A stretch of 64,000 bases of DNA from Paractinoplanes atraurantiacus. Its GTDB lineage: Bacteria; Actinomycetota; Actinomycetes; Mycobacteriales; Micromonosporaceae. Where the stretch lies: the NCBI RefSeq assembly GCF_900215205.1, contig NZ_OBDY01000001.1, positions 1,298,786-1,362,785 of the forward strand, read 5' to 3'. Positions 46,097-54,260 of this stretch are shown piece after piece (the first letter of the stretch is position 1; each line of letters starts with the position of its first letter). The notes beneath the pieces were generated by a model that saw nothing but the letters and a program-made list of their open reading frames with translations, was not told the DNA's origin and did not search any database. The translations under genes were made by a program, and so were the position numbers.

Positions 46097-46149
46097 TGCG
46101 GCGTCACCGATGAGGTGATCCACGCGTAACACCGGCACGGGACGCCGCA
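46097..46149 (+). other. Inverted repeat after hflX
   Basis: TGCGGCGTC (46097–46105) and GACGCCGCA (46141–46149) are perfect 9-nt arms 35 nt apart, with a smaller TCACC/GGTGA hairpin between them. It may terminate hflX. Confidence 0.35.
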
Positions 46150-46164
46150 TGCGACACTGATCGG

Positions 46165-48351
46165 ATGCGGCGTCTCGTCTTTCCGGTCATCGTGGCCTCC
46201 GGGCTCGTGGTGGCCGGTCCGTCCAGTGCGTTTGCCGACGATCCGGCACCTGTTGTCAGCGCGCCCTCGGTCGCGGGCAAGAAGGTCTGCAAGATCGTCG
46301 ACAAGCAGCTCGACGAGATCTCCGGGCTCGTCGCCACCAAGACCGGCTTCATCGCCGTCAACGACGGCTCGCTCGAGGACGCGAAGAAGAAGATCTTCTT
46401 CCTCAACTCGAAGTGCGCGGTCGTCAAAAAGGTCGACTACAGCGGCAAGGGCCCGCTCGACACCGAGGACATGGTTCTCTCGGCCGACGGCGCGACGCTG
46501 TGGATCGCCGACATCGGCGACAACGACTACGACAACGAGAAGAGCCGCGACACCATCGGCTTGTGGAAGATGCCGGTCAGCGGCGCCTCCGAGCCGGTGC
46601 TCTACCGCCTCACCTATCCCGACGCCCACCACGACGCCGAGGCGCTGCTGCTCAACGGCAACGGCACCCCCCTGATCGTCACCAAGGAAATCCAGAAACA
46701 GGACGCTTCGGCGTACGTCTACCAGCCCACCGCCGCGCTCAAGACCGGCAAGACCGGCGTGCCGATGAAACTCGTCGCCAAGCTCACGGTCTCGGGCACG
46801 CAGACGGCCGGCAACCCGTACGCCCGCATCGGCAACAAGACGATCTCGGGTGGCGCGGTCGCCCCCGGCGGCGGCAAGGTCGCCCTGCGCACGTACACCG
46901 ACGCGCTCGAGTGGGACGTCAAGAACGGCGATGTGCTCGCCGCGCTCAAGGAGAAGCCGCGCACGACCGGCCTGCCCAACGAGACGCTCGGCGAGGCGGT
47001 CACCTACAGCCCCGACGGCAAGTTCTTCTACACGACGTCGGACATGAGCGGTGACACCGAGGCGGCCAACTACATCCTGCGCTACACGCCGGCCACGACA
47101 GTGGCGAAGGCGGCCGCCAACGGCGGGACGGGCGAGGAGAAGAAGTGGTATGCCGACCTCGAGCTGAGCGACATCACGTACGCGGTGGCCGGCGTCGGCG
47201 TGCTCGGCCTGATCCTGGTCGGCGTCGGCGTGTTCGGCATCGTCCGCTTCCGTAAGCGGGTGGCCGAGGAGCCCGACGAGCCGGTCGACGGCTTCGACAA
47301 CCCGCTCGACGGCGAGCCCGAGACCGAGCTGATCGGCGTCGGCGGCGCCCCGCCGAGGGGCGTCTACGGCGGCAAGGGCGGCGCCCCCGCCCGCCCGTCG
47401 ACGGACGGCGCGAACTCGGGCGCGGTCTACGGCGGCGGCAAGGCCCCGGCCGGCGCGGTCCCGGCAGCGGCCGGCGCCGGAGTTTATGGCGGCGCAAAGG
47501 GCCCGCGCGGTCCCCAGGGCCAGCAGCCCCGAGGCCCCCAGGGCCAGCCGGGTCGCGGTCCGCAGGGGCAGCCGGGTCGTGGCTCGCAGGGCCAGCCCGC
47601 GCGTGGTCCGCAGGGTCAGTCGGGGCGAGGCCCGGAGGGTCCGCCGCCGCGTGGTCCGCAGGGTCAGCCGGGACGTGGCCCCGAGGGTCAGCCGGTGCGG
47701 GGGCCTCAGGGTCAGCCCGCGCGTGGTCCGCAGGGTCAGCCGGCGCGGGGGCCTCAGGGTCAGCCCGCTCGTGGTCCGCAGGGTCAGCCCGCGCGTGGTC
47801 CCCAGGGTCAGCCCGCGCGGGGGCCTCAGGGCCAGCCCGCACGTGGTCCGCAGGGTCAGCCGGGGCGTGGCTCCGAGGGTCAGCCCGCGCGTGGTCCCCA
47901 GGGTCAGCCGCCGCGTGGCCCTCAAGGTCAGCCCGCTCGCGGCCCGCAGGGGCAACCGGCACGCGGCCCGCAGGGCCAGCCGGCCCGGGGCGGTCAGCAG
48001 CCTCCGCGTAACCCGCAGGGCGAGCCGGGTCGTGCGCCTCAGCCACCGCGCGGTCCGCAGGGCCAGCCCGCGCGTGGTCCGCAGGGACAGCCGGCTCGCG
48101 GTGGACAGCAGCCCTCGCGCAACCCGCAGGGCCAGCCGCCCCGCGGCGGTCAGCAGCCCCCGCGCGGCCCCCAGGGCCAGCCGCCCCGCGGCGGCGCCCA
48201 GGGCGGCGGCGTCTACGGCGGCAGCGGCCAGCAGCAGGCCCGCCCGGAGCCGGGACGGCAGCGCAACGACTACGCCGACTACCACCGCCGCCCCGAAAGC
48301 CGCTTCGACAACCCGCAGCAGGGCTACGGCCCGGGTTACGGCCTGCGCTAG
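46165..48351 (+). CDS. Propeller-like membrane protein with a collagen-like GPQGQP tail
   Basis: This 728-residue protein has a signal peptide (1–25), an outer domain (about 30–335) with beta-propeller-like motifs (DTEDMVLSADGATLWIADIGDN, DAHHDAEALLLNGNG, GEAVTYSPDGKFFYTTSD), one membrane helix (about 339–361), then a ~365-residue tail. The tail begins acidic, repeats GVYGG, and is mostly RGPQGQPA octapeptides. By topology the tail is cytoplasmic, unlike secreted bacterial collagens. Every unit has Arg, so the tail is strongly basic and could bind nucleic acid, acidic lipid or form a condensate; this is inference. Its stop abuts convergent lexA. Confidence 0.82.
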   Translation: MRRLVFPVIVASGLVVAGPSSAFADDPAPVVSAPSVAGKKVCKIVDKQLDEISGLVATKTGFIAVNDGSLEDAKKKIFFLNSKCAVVKKVDYSGKGPLDTEDMVLSADGATLWIADIGDNDYDNEKSRDTIGLWKMPVSGASEPVLYRLTYPDAHHDAEALLLNGNGTPLIVTKEIQKQDASAYVYQPTAALKTGKTGVPMKLVAKLTVSGTQTAGNPYARIGNKTISGGAVAPGGGKVALRTYTDALEWDVKNGDVLAALKEKPRTTGLPNETLGEAVTYSPDGKFFYTTSDMSGDTEAANYILRYTPATTVAKAAANGGTGEEKKWYADLELSDITYAVAGVGVLGLILVGVGVFGIVRFRKRVAEEPDEPVDGFDNPLDGEPETELIGVGGAPPRGVYGGKGGAPARPSTDGANSGAVYGGGKAPAGAVPAAAGAGVYGGAKGPRGPQGQQPRGPQGQPGRGPQGQPGRGSQGQPARGPQGQSGRGPEGPPPRGPQGQPGRGPEGQPVRGPQGQPARGPQGQPARGPQGQPARGPQGQPARGPQGQPARGPQGQPARGPQGQPGRGSEGQPARGPQGQPPRGPQGQPARGPQGQPARGPQGQPARGGQQPPRNPQGEPGRAPQPPRGPQGQPARGPQGQPARGGQQPSRNPQGQPPRGGQQPPRGPQGQPPRGGAQGGGVYGGSGQQQARPEPGRQRNDYADYHRRPESRFDNPQQGYGPGYGLR
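47503..48195 (+). repeat. 24-bp tandem repeats encoding RGPQGQPA
   Basis: Roughly 25 units of 24 bp carry the core GGTCCGCAGGGTCAGCC, encoding (A/G)RGPQGQP, with occasional GGQQP variants near the 3' end. All steps preserve the frame, so unit number can change without truncation. Confidence 0.85.
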
Positions 48352-49146
48352 CTAGACCCGGCGCAGCACGGCCACGACGCGGCCCATGATGGTCGCGTCG
48401 TCGCCGGGGATCGGGTCGAAGGCCGGGTTGGCCGGCATCAGCCAGACGTGGCCGTCGCGCTGGCGGTAGCTTTTCACCGTCGCCTCGCCGTCGATCATCG
48501 CGGCCACGATGTCGCCCGCGTCGGCCGTGGGCTGCTGGCGGACGACGACCCAGTCGCCGTTGCAGATCGCGGCGTCGATCATCGAGTCGCCCTTGACCTC
48601 GAGCATGAACACGTCGCCCTCGCCGACCAGCTCGCGCGGCAGCGGGAAGAACTCCTCCACGGCCTGCTCGGCCAGGATGGGCCCACCGGCCGCGATGCGG
48701 CCCACCAACGGCACGTAGGCCGGCTGGGGACGGGCCGAGCGCAGCGCCTCGTCGTCGACGAGCTCGTTGGGCGAGCGCACGTCGACCGCGCGCGGCCGGT
48801 TGGGGTCGCGGCGCAGGAAGCCCTTGGTCTCGAGCGCCTTCAGCTGATAGGCGACGCTGGACGGCGACACCAGGCCGACCGCCTCGCCGATCTCGCGGAC
48901 GCTGGGCGGGTATCCGTAGCGCTCGACCCAGCCCCGGATGAACTCGAGGATCTTGCGCTGGCGCGCGGTCAGCTCGGCCGTGACCGGGTCGGGGAACTGG
49001 CTGACCACGGGGGTGACGGAGCGCAGTTGCGGTGCGTCGGCGGCGCGTCCGCGGCTCGGCGAGCGACGTCGCAGGGCGGCCGTGGTGGTCGCTCCGTTGT
49101 CAGGCTTGCTCTGATGTTGCCGGCTCGTCCGGTCGTCGGTCGACAC
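48352..49146 (-). CDS. lexA: SOS repressor LexA
   Basis: This 264-residue repressor has a winged helix (about 59–125, [31 protein letters not shown]), the self-cleavage bond Ala153–Gly154 (RIAAGGP), nucleophile Ser188 (GDSM) and Lys225 (TVKSY). About 50 disordered residues precede the DNA-binding domain. GTG 49146 has AGGGAGG at 6 nt. It binds the SOS boxes at 49334–49387, so it is autoregulated. Confidence 0.96.
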   Translation of the reverse strand: MSTDDRTSRQHQSKPDNGATTTAALRRRSPSRGRAADAPQLRSVTPVVSQFPDPVTAELTARQRKILEFIRGWVERYGYPPSVREIGEAVGLVSPSSVAYQLKALETKGFLRRDPNRPRAVDVRSPNELVDDEALRSARPQPAYVPLVGRIAAGGPILAEQAVEEFFPLPRELVGEGDVFMLEVKGDSMIDAAICNGDWVVVRQQPTADAGDIVAAMIDGEATVKSYRQRDGHVWLMPANPAFDPIPGDDATIMGRVVAVLRRV

Positions 49147-49333
49147 GTCCGCCCTCCCTGTCGGCCAGTGCCTCGTCGGCACGTGGTGCTCTCGCGGAGC
49201 CGGAACGCGACGCCGTGGGGATGGCGCCTGCCCGGCTGACCCCTCTTGAGGGAGAACCGTAATGGCGCGGTACGACATATTCAAACATCTGTACGACATT
49301 CTTCCGGCGTGTCGCCCGGAAGTGCTCGACTTC

Positions 49334-49347
49334 CGTACGCCTGTTCT
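49334..49347. promoter_or_regulatory. SOS box in the lexA/LysM intergenic region
   Basis: CGTACGCCTGTTCT fits the LexA site with the same CGTAC left half as in the recA boxes. Confidence 0.65.
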
Positions 49348-49357
49348 GATAGACCGT

Positions 49358-49387
49358 CGTACGGGCGTTCGATCGAACGCCCGTACG
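49358..49387. promoter_or_regulatory. 30-bp perfect palindrome made of two SOS boxes
   Basis: CGTACGGGCGTTCG (49358–49371) and its exact inverse CGAACGCCCGTACG (49374–49387) are separated by AT. The whole 30 bp is a perfect palindrome, so two LexA dimers could bind symmetrically and control both divergent genes. Confidence 0.85.
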
Positions 49388-49410
49388 ATGATCACATTTC
49401 CCGTGATCAT
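49388..49410 (+). promoter_or_regulatory. Inverted repeat ATGATCAC-N7-GTGATCAT followed by a T-run
   Basis: Perfect 8-nt arms are followed by TTTT, directly between the SOS palindrome and the LysM gene. It could be an operator for another factor or a small terminator/attenuator. Confidence 0.5.
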
Positions 49411-49428
49411 TTTCCGAGGTCGAGCGGG

Positions 49429-49764
49429 GTGGCGAGACTGATGGTGACCAACGGCGTACGGCATGTCGAACCGCCCCTGCGGCTCACCCGGCGCGGGCGC
49501 GCCGTGGTCCTTGGTTTTCTCGTCCTCCTGGCGTCACTGGCCAGTGCCGTGTTGTTCACCACGGCGTCGCGGGCTGACGAGCCGCCCGCCGGCCCGCCGC
49601 CTACCATCGTCGTCCGGCCGGGTGACACGCTCTGGGATGTCGCGGCGCGCGAGCTGCCTGGCCGTCATGGTCAAGCGGGCGTCGACGAGTTGCGCCGGCT
49701 CAATGGCTTGAGCGGTTACGGCGTACACCCGGGCGATGTTTTGATCTTGCCTTACGGCTCTTGA
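49429..49764 (+). CDS. LysM-domain membrane protein, probable SOS-induced division inhibitor
   Basis: This 111-residue protein has one N-terminal membrane helix ([19 protein letters not shown]) and a C-terminal LysM domain ([37 protein letters not shown]). GTG 49429 has GAGGT 9 nt upstream; ATG 49441 is the alternative. Divergence from lexA and a shared SOS operator match Rv2719c of Mycobacterium tuberculosis and the divS position in corynebacteria, both SOS-induced cell-division suppressors. The role here is inferred from context and domain. Confidence 0.8.
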   Translation: MARLMVTNGVRHVEPPLRLTRRGRAVVLGFLVLLASLASAVLFTTASRADEPPAGPPPTIVVRPGDTLWDVAARELPGRHGQAGVDELRRLNGLSGYGVHPGDVLILPYGS

Positions 49765-49839
49765 TCGACTCGAACCGTAACGAAAGATCAACCGCTCGTG
49801 TTGAGCCGGAAAATACGGCGCGTCGGCACGCCGCTGAAC

Positions 49840-49868
49840 TTGCGCCCGCGTCCGCATCGGCATAGCGT
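49840..49868 (+). promoter_or_regulatory. Promoter for nrdR–nrdJ
   Basis: TTGCGC (49840–49845), a 17-nt spacer and TAGCGT (49863–49868) resemble a principal-sigma promoter. The candidate NrdR box and DnaA boxes lie just downstream. Confidence 0.5.
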
Positions 49869-49871
49869 CTA

Positions 49872-49887
49872 CCCCAACATCTAGTAG
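49872..49887 (+). promoter_or_regulatory. Candidate NrdR box
   Basis: CCCCAACATCTAGTAG resembles the NrdR site with its central ACAT-C-TAGT core. It overlaps the predicted transcription start, fitting autorepression by NrdR. Confidence 0.45.
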
Positions 49888-49902
49888 TTACAAGGGTGTA
49901 AG

Positions 49903-49953
49903 TCATCCACAGGTTGGGGTTACCTCCCACCGGTTATCCACAGGCCGTCCACA
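49903..49953 (+). promoter_or_regulatory. Cluster of DnaA boxes in the nrdR leader
   Basis: TCATCCACA (49903–49911, one mismatch), TTATCCACA (49934–49942, perfect) and CCGTCCACA (49945–49953, fits YYRTCCACA) lie within 51 bp in the same orientation. The rest of the 273-bp gap 49765–50037 shows no cobalamin riboswitch motif. Confidence 0.55.
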
Positions 49954-50037
49954 GCGGCGAGCTGGTGTCCACCAGCGCGACGCTGTGTTTTGCCGTGTCC
50001 GGATTCCGTTGCGCGGGGTTGCTGGAGGGGGTTCACG

Positions 50038-50556
50038 GTGCGCTGCCCGTACTGTCGTCACGCCGACTCGCGCGTCGTCGACTCACGTGAGGCCGACGAC
50101 GGTCAGCTGATCCGTCGCCGCCGCTCGTGCCCCGAGTGCGGCAAGCGGTTCACCACGGTCGAGGAAGCGGTTCTCGCCGTCGTGAAGCGCAGCGGGGTCA
50201 CCGAGCCCTTCAGCCGTACGAAGATCATGAGCGGGGTTCGCAAGGCCTGTCAGGGCCGGCCCGTCGACGAGGACTCGATCGCGCTGCTCGCGCAGAAGGT
50301 CGAGGAGACCGTCCGGGCCAAGGGCGCGGCCGAGATCCCCAGCCACGAGGTGGGGCTGGCGATCCTCGCCCCGCTGCGAGACCTCGACCAGGTGGCCTAC
50401 CTCCGGTTCGCCAGTGTGTACAAGTCCTTCGACTCGCTCGACGAGTTCGAGAAGGAGATCACCGCTCTCCGTGAGGCGGCGATCGCCCGGGAGGCCGCGG
50501 TGCGGCACGCCGTGGCGCCGCGATCCGGCGGTCGCGCACCCAAGATCAACAGCTAG
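50038..50556 (+). CDS. nrdR: Ribonucleotide reductase repressor NrdR
   Basis: This 172-residue regulator has a Zn ribbon (Cys3, Cys6, Cys31, Cys34) and an ATP-cone (about 45–135, [24 protein letters not shown]). It senses ATP/dATP and represses ribonucleotide reductase genes. GTG 50038 has GGAGGGGG upstream. It lies 46 bp ahead of nrdJ, and the pair forms an operon as in Streptomyces. Confidence 0.96.
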   Translation: MRCPYCRHADSRVVDSREADDGQLIRRRRSCPECGKRFTTVEEAVLAVVKRSGVTEPFSRTKIMSGVRKACQGRPVDEDSIALLAQKVEETVRAKGAAEIPSHEVGLAILAPLRDLDQVAYLRFASVYKSFDSLDEFEKEITALREAAIAREAAVRHAVAPRSGGRAPKINS

Positions 50557-50602
50557 AGCAGGCTTTCGAGTGGCAGACGTAGTAGTTACGAGGGGGAGCA
50601 GT

Positions 50603-53527
50603 ATGGCCGGGGACGGCGTAACAGCAGGCAGGCAGCGCAGCCGGGCGAACGGCAACGGCGCGCCGGCCGGCAGCGGGGGGCTGCGGGTCGAGCGGGTCTG
50701 GACGACCGAGGGCGTCCACCCGTACGACGAGGTCGAGTGGGAGCGCCGCGACGTCGTCATGACGAACTGGCGGGACGGCTCGATCAACTTCGAGCAGCGC
50801 GGTGTTGAGTTCCCGAAGGACTGGAGCATCAACGCGGCCAACATCGTCACCACCAAGTACTTCCGGGGCGCGGTCGGCACCCCGCAGCGCGAGCAGTCGC
50901 TCCGCCAGCTCATCGACCGGGTCGTGCAGACGTACCGCAAGGCGGGCGAGGACTTCGGTTACTTCGCCACCAAGGCCGACGCCGAGGTCTTCGACCACGA
51001 GCTGACCTGGATGCTGCTGCACCAGGTGTTCAGCTTCAACTCGCCGGTCTGGTTCAACGTCGGCACGTCGTCGCCGCAGCAGGTCAGCGCCTGCTTCATC
51101 CTCTCGGTCGACGACTCGATGGACTCGATCCTCGACTGGTACAAGGAAGAGGGGCTGATCTTCAAGGGCGGCTCCGGCTCCGGCGTCAACCTCTCCCGCA
51201 TCCGCTCGTCCAAGGAGCTCCTCTCCTCCGGCGGCACGGCCAGCGGCCCGGTCAGCTTCATGCGCGGCGCCGACGCCAGCGCGGGCACCATCAAGTCCGG
51301 TGGCGCCACCCGCCGCGCGGCCAAGATGGTCATCCTCGACGTCGACCACCCCGACATCGAGGAGTTCGTGCAGACCAAGGCGCGCGAGGAAGACAAGATC
51401 CGCGCCCTGCGCGACGCCGGCTTCGACATGGACCTGGGCGGCTCCGACATCGTCTCGGTGCAGTACCAGAACGCCAACAACTCGGTCCGCGTCTCCGACG
51501 AGTTCATGCGGGCGTACGAGGAGGGTGGCGACTTCGCCCTGCGCGGCCGCCTGCACGGCGAGGAGATCGAGCGGGTCGACGCCAAGAAGCTGTTCCGCGA
51601 CATCGCCAAGGCCGCCTGGGAGTGCGCCGACCCCGGCCTGCAGTACGACGACACGATCAACGACTGGCACACCAACCCCGAGACCGGCCGCATCACCGCG
51701 TCCAACCCCTGCTCGGAGTACATGTCGCTGGACGACTCGTCCTGCAACCTGGCCTCGCTCAACCTGATGAAGTTCCTGACCGCCGAGGGCGGCTTCGAGG
51801 TCGAGAAGTTCGTCAAGAGCGTCGAGTTCATCATCACCGCGATGGACATCTCGATCTGCTTCGCCGACTTCCCGACCGAGCGGATCGGCGTCACCACCCG
51901 CGCCTACCGCCAGCTCGGCATCGGCTACGCCAACATCGGCGCCCTGCTGATGGCGTCGGGCCTGCCGTACGACTCGGAGGCCGGCCGCAGCGTCGCCGCC
52001 GCGATCACCTCGCTCATGACGGGCACGGCCTACCGCCGTTCGGCCGAGCTGGCCGGTGTCGTCGGCGCCTACGACGGCTACGCCCGCAACGCCGAGGCCC
52101 ACAAGCGGGTCATGCGCAAGCACTCGGCCGCGAACGACGCGATCCGCCCGGCCAACGCCGTCGCGACCGCGATCGTCAAGGAGGCCACCAAGCAGTGGCA
52201 GGCCGGCAACAAGATCGGTGACAAGAACGGCTGGCGCAACGCCCAGGCGTCCGTGCTCGCCCCCACCGGCACCATCGGCCTGATGATGGACTGCGACACC
52301 ACCGGCATCGAGCCCGACCTGGCCCTGGTCAAGTTCAAGAAGCTCGTCGGCGGCGGCTCGATGCAGATCGTCAACCAGACGGTCCCGCGCGCCCTGCGCA
52401 GCCTCGGCTACCCCGAGGAGCAGGTCGAGGCGATCGTCGAGCACATCTCCGACCACGGCAACGTCGTCGACGCCCCCGGCCTCAAGCCGGAGCACTACGC
52501 GGTCTTCGACTGCGCCATGGGCGAGCGCGCGATCGCCCCGATGGGCCACGTGCGCATGATGGCCGCGGTTCAGCCGTTCATCTCGGGCGCCATCTCCAAG
52601 ACGGTCAACATGCCCGAGACGGCGACCATCGAGGAGATCGAGAACATCCACTACCAGGGCTGGAAGCTCGGCCTGAAGGCGCTCGCGATCTACCGCGACA
52701 ACTGCAAGGTCGGCCAGCCGCTCTCCGCCGCCGGCAAGAAGGCGTCGACCACGTCGGCCGAGCCCGCGGCCACGGCCTCGACCGCTGTCGAGCCGGTCGT
52801 GGAAAAGGTCATCGAGTACCGCCCGGTCCGCAAGCGCCTCCCGAAGAAGCGCCCGTCGGAGACGGTGTCGTTCTCGGTCGGCGGCGCCGAGGGCTACCTC
52901 ACCGCGTCGTCCTACCCCGACGACGGCCTGGGCGAGGTCTTCCTGAAGATGTCGAAGCAGGGCTCCACCCTGGCCGGCGTCATGGACGCCTTCTCGGTGG
53001 CGATCTCGATAGGGCTGCAGTACGGCGTCCCGCTCGAGACGTACGTCAGCAAGTTCACCAACATGCGCTTCGAGCCCGCCGGCATGACCGACGACCCGGA
53101 CGTGCGCATGGCCAGCTCGGTGATGGACTACATCTTCCGCCGCCTGGCCCTGGACTTCCTGCCGTACGACACCCGGGCCGACCTCGGCATCTTCACGGCC
53201 AAGGAGCGCGCCGCCCAGGTGCAGGCCGAGGCCGCCGCCGAGACCGCCGCGGTCGACCTGGCCGGCATGGCCGCCTCCGCCCCGGTCGCCCCTCCGGCCG
53301 AGGTCGCCGCTGAGGTGGCGGCCGAGGTCAAGGCCACCGTGACCGAGCCCACGACCGACCCCGAGAAGGCGGCCCCCGCCTCAGTCGGCTCCTCCACGGA
53401 GCTCCTCGAGATCGTCATGGGCCAGTCCGCCGACGCCCCGCTCTGCTTCACCTGCGGCACCAAGATGCGCCGCGCCGGCAGCTGCTACGTCTGCGAGGGC
53501 TGCGGCTCCACCTCCGGCTGCAGCTGA
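50603..53527 (+). CDS. nrdJ: Vitamin B12-dependent (class II) ribonucleotide reductase
   Basis: This 974-residue enzyme reduces ribonucleotides using adenosylcobalamin and works with or without oxygen. The catalytic barrel carries NPCSEY, SSCNLASLNL and FNSPVWFNVG. The C-terminal tail ends in a cysteine cluster (CFTCGTKMRRAGSCYVCEGCG) used for Zn binding and re-reduction, after an Ala/Glu-rich linker. ATG 50603 has GAGGGGGAG upstream. The 15-mer at 50580–50594 overlapping its ribosome site repeats one in the nrdR leader. Confidence 0.97.
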   Translation: MAGDGVTAGRQRSRANGNGAPAGSGGLRVERVWTTEGVHPYDEVEWERRDVVMTNWRDGSINFEQRGVEFPKDWSINAANIVTTKYFRGAVGTPQREQSLRQLIDRVVQTYRKAGEDFGYFATKADAEVFDHELTWMLLHQVFSFNSPVWFNVGTSSPQQVSACFILSVDDSMDSILDWYKEEGLIFKGGSGSGVNLSRIRSSKELLSSGGTASGPVSFMRGADASAGTIKSGGATRRAAKMVILDVDHPDIEEFVQTKAREEDKIRALRDAGFDMDLGGSDIVSVQYQNANNSVRVSDEFMRAYEEGGDFALRGRLHGEEIERVDAKKLFRDIAKAAWECADPGLQYDDTINDWHTNPETGRITASNPCSEYMSLDDSSCNLASLNLMKFLTAEGGFEVEKFVKSVEFIITAMDISICFADFPTERIGVTTRAYRQLGIGYANIGALLMASGLPYDSEAGRSVAAAITSLMTGTAYRRSAELAGVVGAYDGYARNAEAHKRVMRKHSAANDAIRPANAVATAIVKEATKQWQAGNKIGDKNGWRNAQASVLAPTGTIGLMMDCDTTGIEPDLALVKFKKLVGGGSMQIVNQTVPRALRSLGYPEEQVEAIVEHISDHGNVVDAPGLKPEHYAVFDCAMGERAIAPMGHVRMMAAVQPFISGAISKTVNMPETATIEEIENIHYQGWKLGLKALAIYRDNCKVGQPLSAAGKKASTTSAEPAATASTAVEPVVEKVIEYRPVRKRLPKKRPSETVSFSVGGAEGYLTASSYPDDGLGEVFLKMSKQGSTLAGVMDAFSVAISIGLQYGVPLETYVSKFTNMRFEPAGMTDDPDVRMASSVMDYIFRRLALDFLPYDTRADLGIFTAKERAAQVQAEAAAETAAVDLAGMAASAPVAPPAEVAAEVAAEVKATVTEPTTDPEKAAPASVGSSTELLEIVMGQSADAPLCFTCGTKMRRAGSCYVCEGCGSTSGCS

Positions 53528-53551
53528 ACCTGATCAGCGATTGCCAGGCAG

Positions 53552-53586
53552 CGACCGCCTCATCCCGTCAAGGGGTGGGGCGGTCG
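53552..53586. terminator. Bidirectional terminator
   Basis: CGACCGCC-T-CATCCC pairs with GGGGTG-G-GGCGGTCG around a short loop that contains the stop codon of the convergent nucleotidyltransferase gene. Confidence 0.65.
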
Positions 53587-54008
53587 TTGTCGTCTCCTGC
53601 TTGCAGTCTGCGTTCCAGGACCTCGATGTCCTTCAGATCCTTTTCCCGCCGCAACTGGCGCTTGTATTCCAAGACCTGGTCGAGCCGCGCGAAGCGAATC
53701 CCGGCGATTATCTCGGCACCGTCGATGAGGTCGTCGGGGCGCCAGCCCGGTGAGATCCATCCGGTGGACACCTGAATCGCGCCGTTGTCGAAGCTCGCCA
53801 TCATGCCGCCCAGGGAGCTGGTCACGAGGCTCTCGGCCAGAGTTGACGCTCGTTCCCAGGCCGCTCCCCTCGCCACGACGTCCAGGTCGCTCACCTCGTC
53901 GCGTAGCCCGTGCATGAGCAGGGGGGCGCTTCCGAACACGACGAAGTGGTCCGGATTCAGCTCCAGTTTCAGCAGCCGGGTCAGTCGGGGATGAGGGCTA
54001 AGAGTCAA
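53568..54008 (-). CDS. Nucleotidyltransferase-fold protein (DUF6036/MNT-like)
   Basis: This 146-residue protein has the minimal nucleotidyltransferase pattern: FVVFGSAPLLMHGL followed by SDLDVVARG, which supplies the GS and DxD metal-binding residues. The C-terminus is charged and helical (LDQVLEYKRQLRREKDLKDIEVLERRL). TTG 54008 is chosen because GGAAG lies 4 nt upstream, giving an 11-bp overlap with the small membrane-protein gene; a longer ATG start is possible. Such domains occur in toxin–antitoxin and abortive-infection pairs. It is the last gene of a three-gene operon. The function is not established. Confidence 0.7.
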   Translation of the reverse strand: MTLSPHPRLTRLLKLELNPDHFVVFGSAPLLMHGLRDEVSDLDVVARGAAWERASTLAESLVTSSLGGMMASFDNGAIQVSTGWISPGWRPDDLIDGAEIIAGIRFARLDQVLEYKRQLRREKDLKDIEVLERRLQAGDDNDRPTP

Positions 54009-54243
54009 CGGACTTCCTTCCGAGCACTCGAAAGAGGATGCTCGGCGTGGCCCGGCTTTCCTCATGTTTGCCCCAAGCGGCGACGGCCTTGGACAGATTC
54101 GAGTCCGAGACTTTCGCAAGGAGTGATTGGAGCCGGATCGTTCGCTCCTTCTCCCTGTTCCTGGACTTGAGATAGCTGAAGCCGGCACTACCCAGCATGG
54201 CGAACGCCAGGAACGCCGTGTTCAGTGCATCGAGATCAGCCAC
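53998..54243 (-). CDS. Small single-span membrane protein
   Basis: This 81-residue protein starts with GTG 54243 and has one N-terminal membrane segment (TAFLAFAMLGSAGFSYL), then a basic region (KSRNREKERTIRLQSLL) and a soluble helix (SNLSKAVAAWGKHEESRA). It lies 17 bp after the Crp-like gene and overlaps the nucleotidyltransferase gene. It has no recognised family; it could anchor or inhibit its partner. Confidence 0.65.
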   Translation of the reverse strand: MADLDALNTAFLAFAMLGSAGFSYLKSRNREKERTIRLQSLLAKVSDSNLSKAVAAWGKHEESRATPSILFRVLGRKSVDS

Positions 54244-54260
54244 AGCAACCCGCTTTCACG

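Noticed and set aside
49765..50037. Cobalamin riboswitch ahead of nrdR–nrdJ
   Set aside because: A B12 switch is plausible for a class II reductase, but no B12-box-like sequence or suitable structure was seen.
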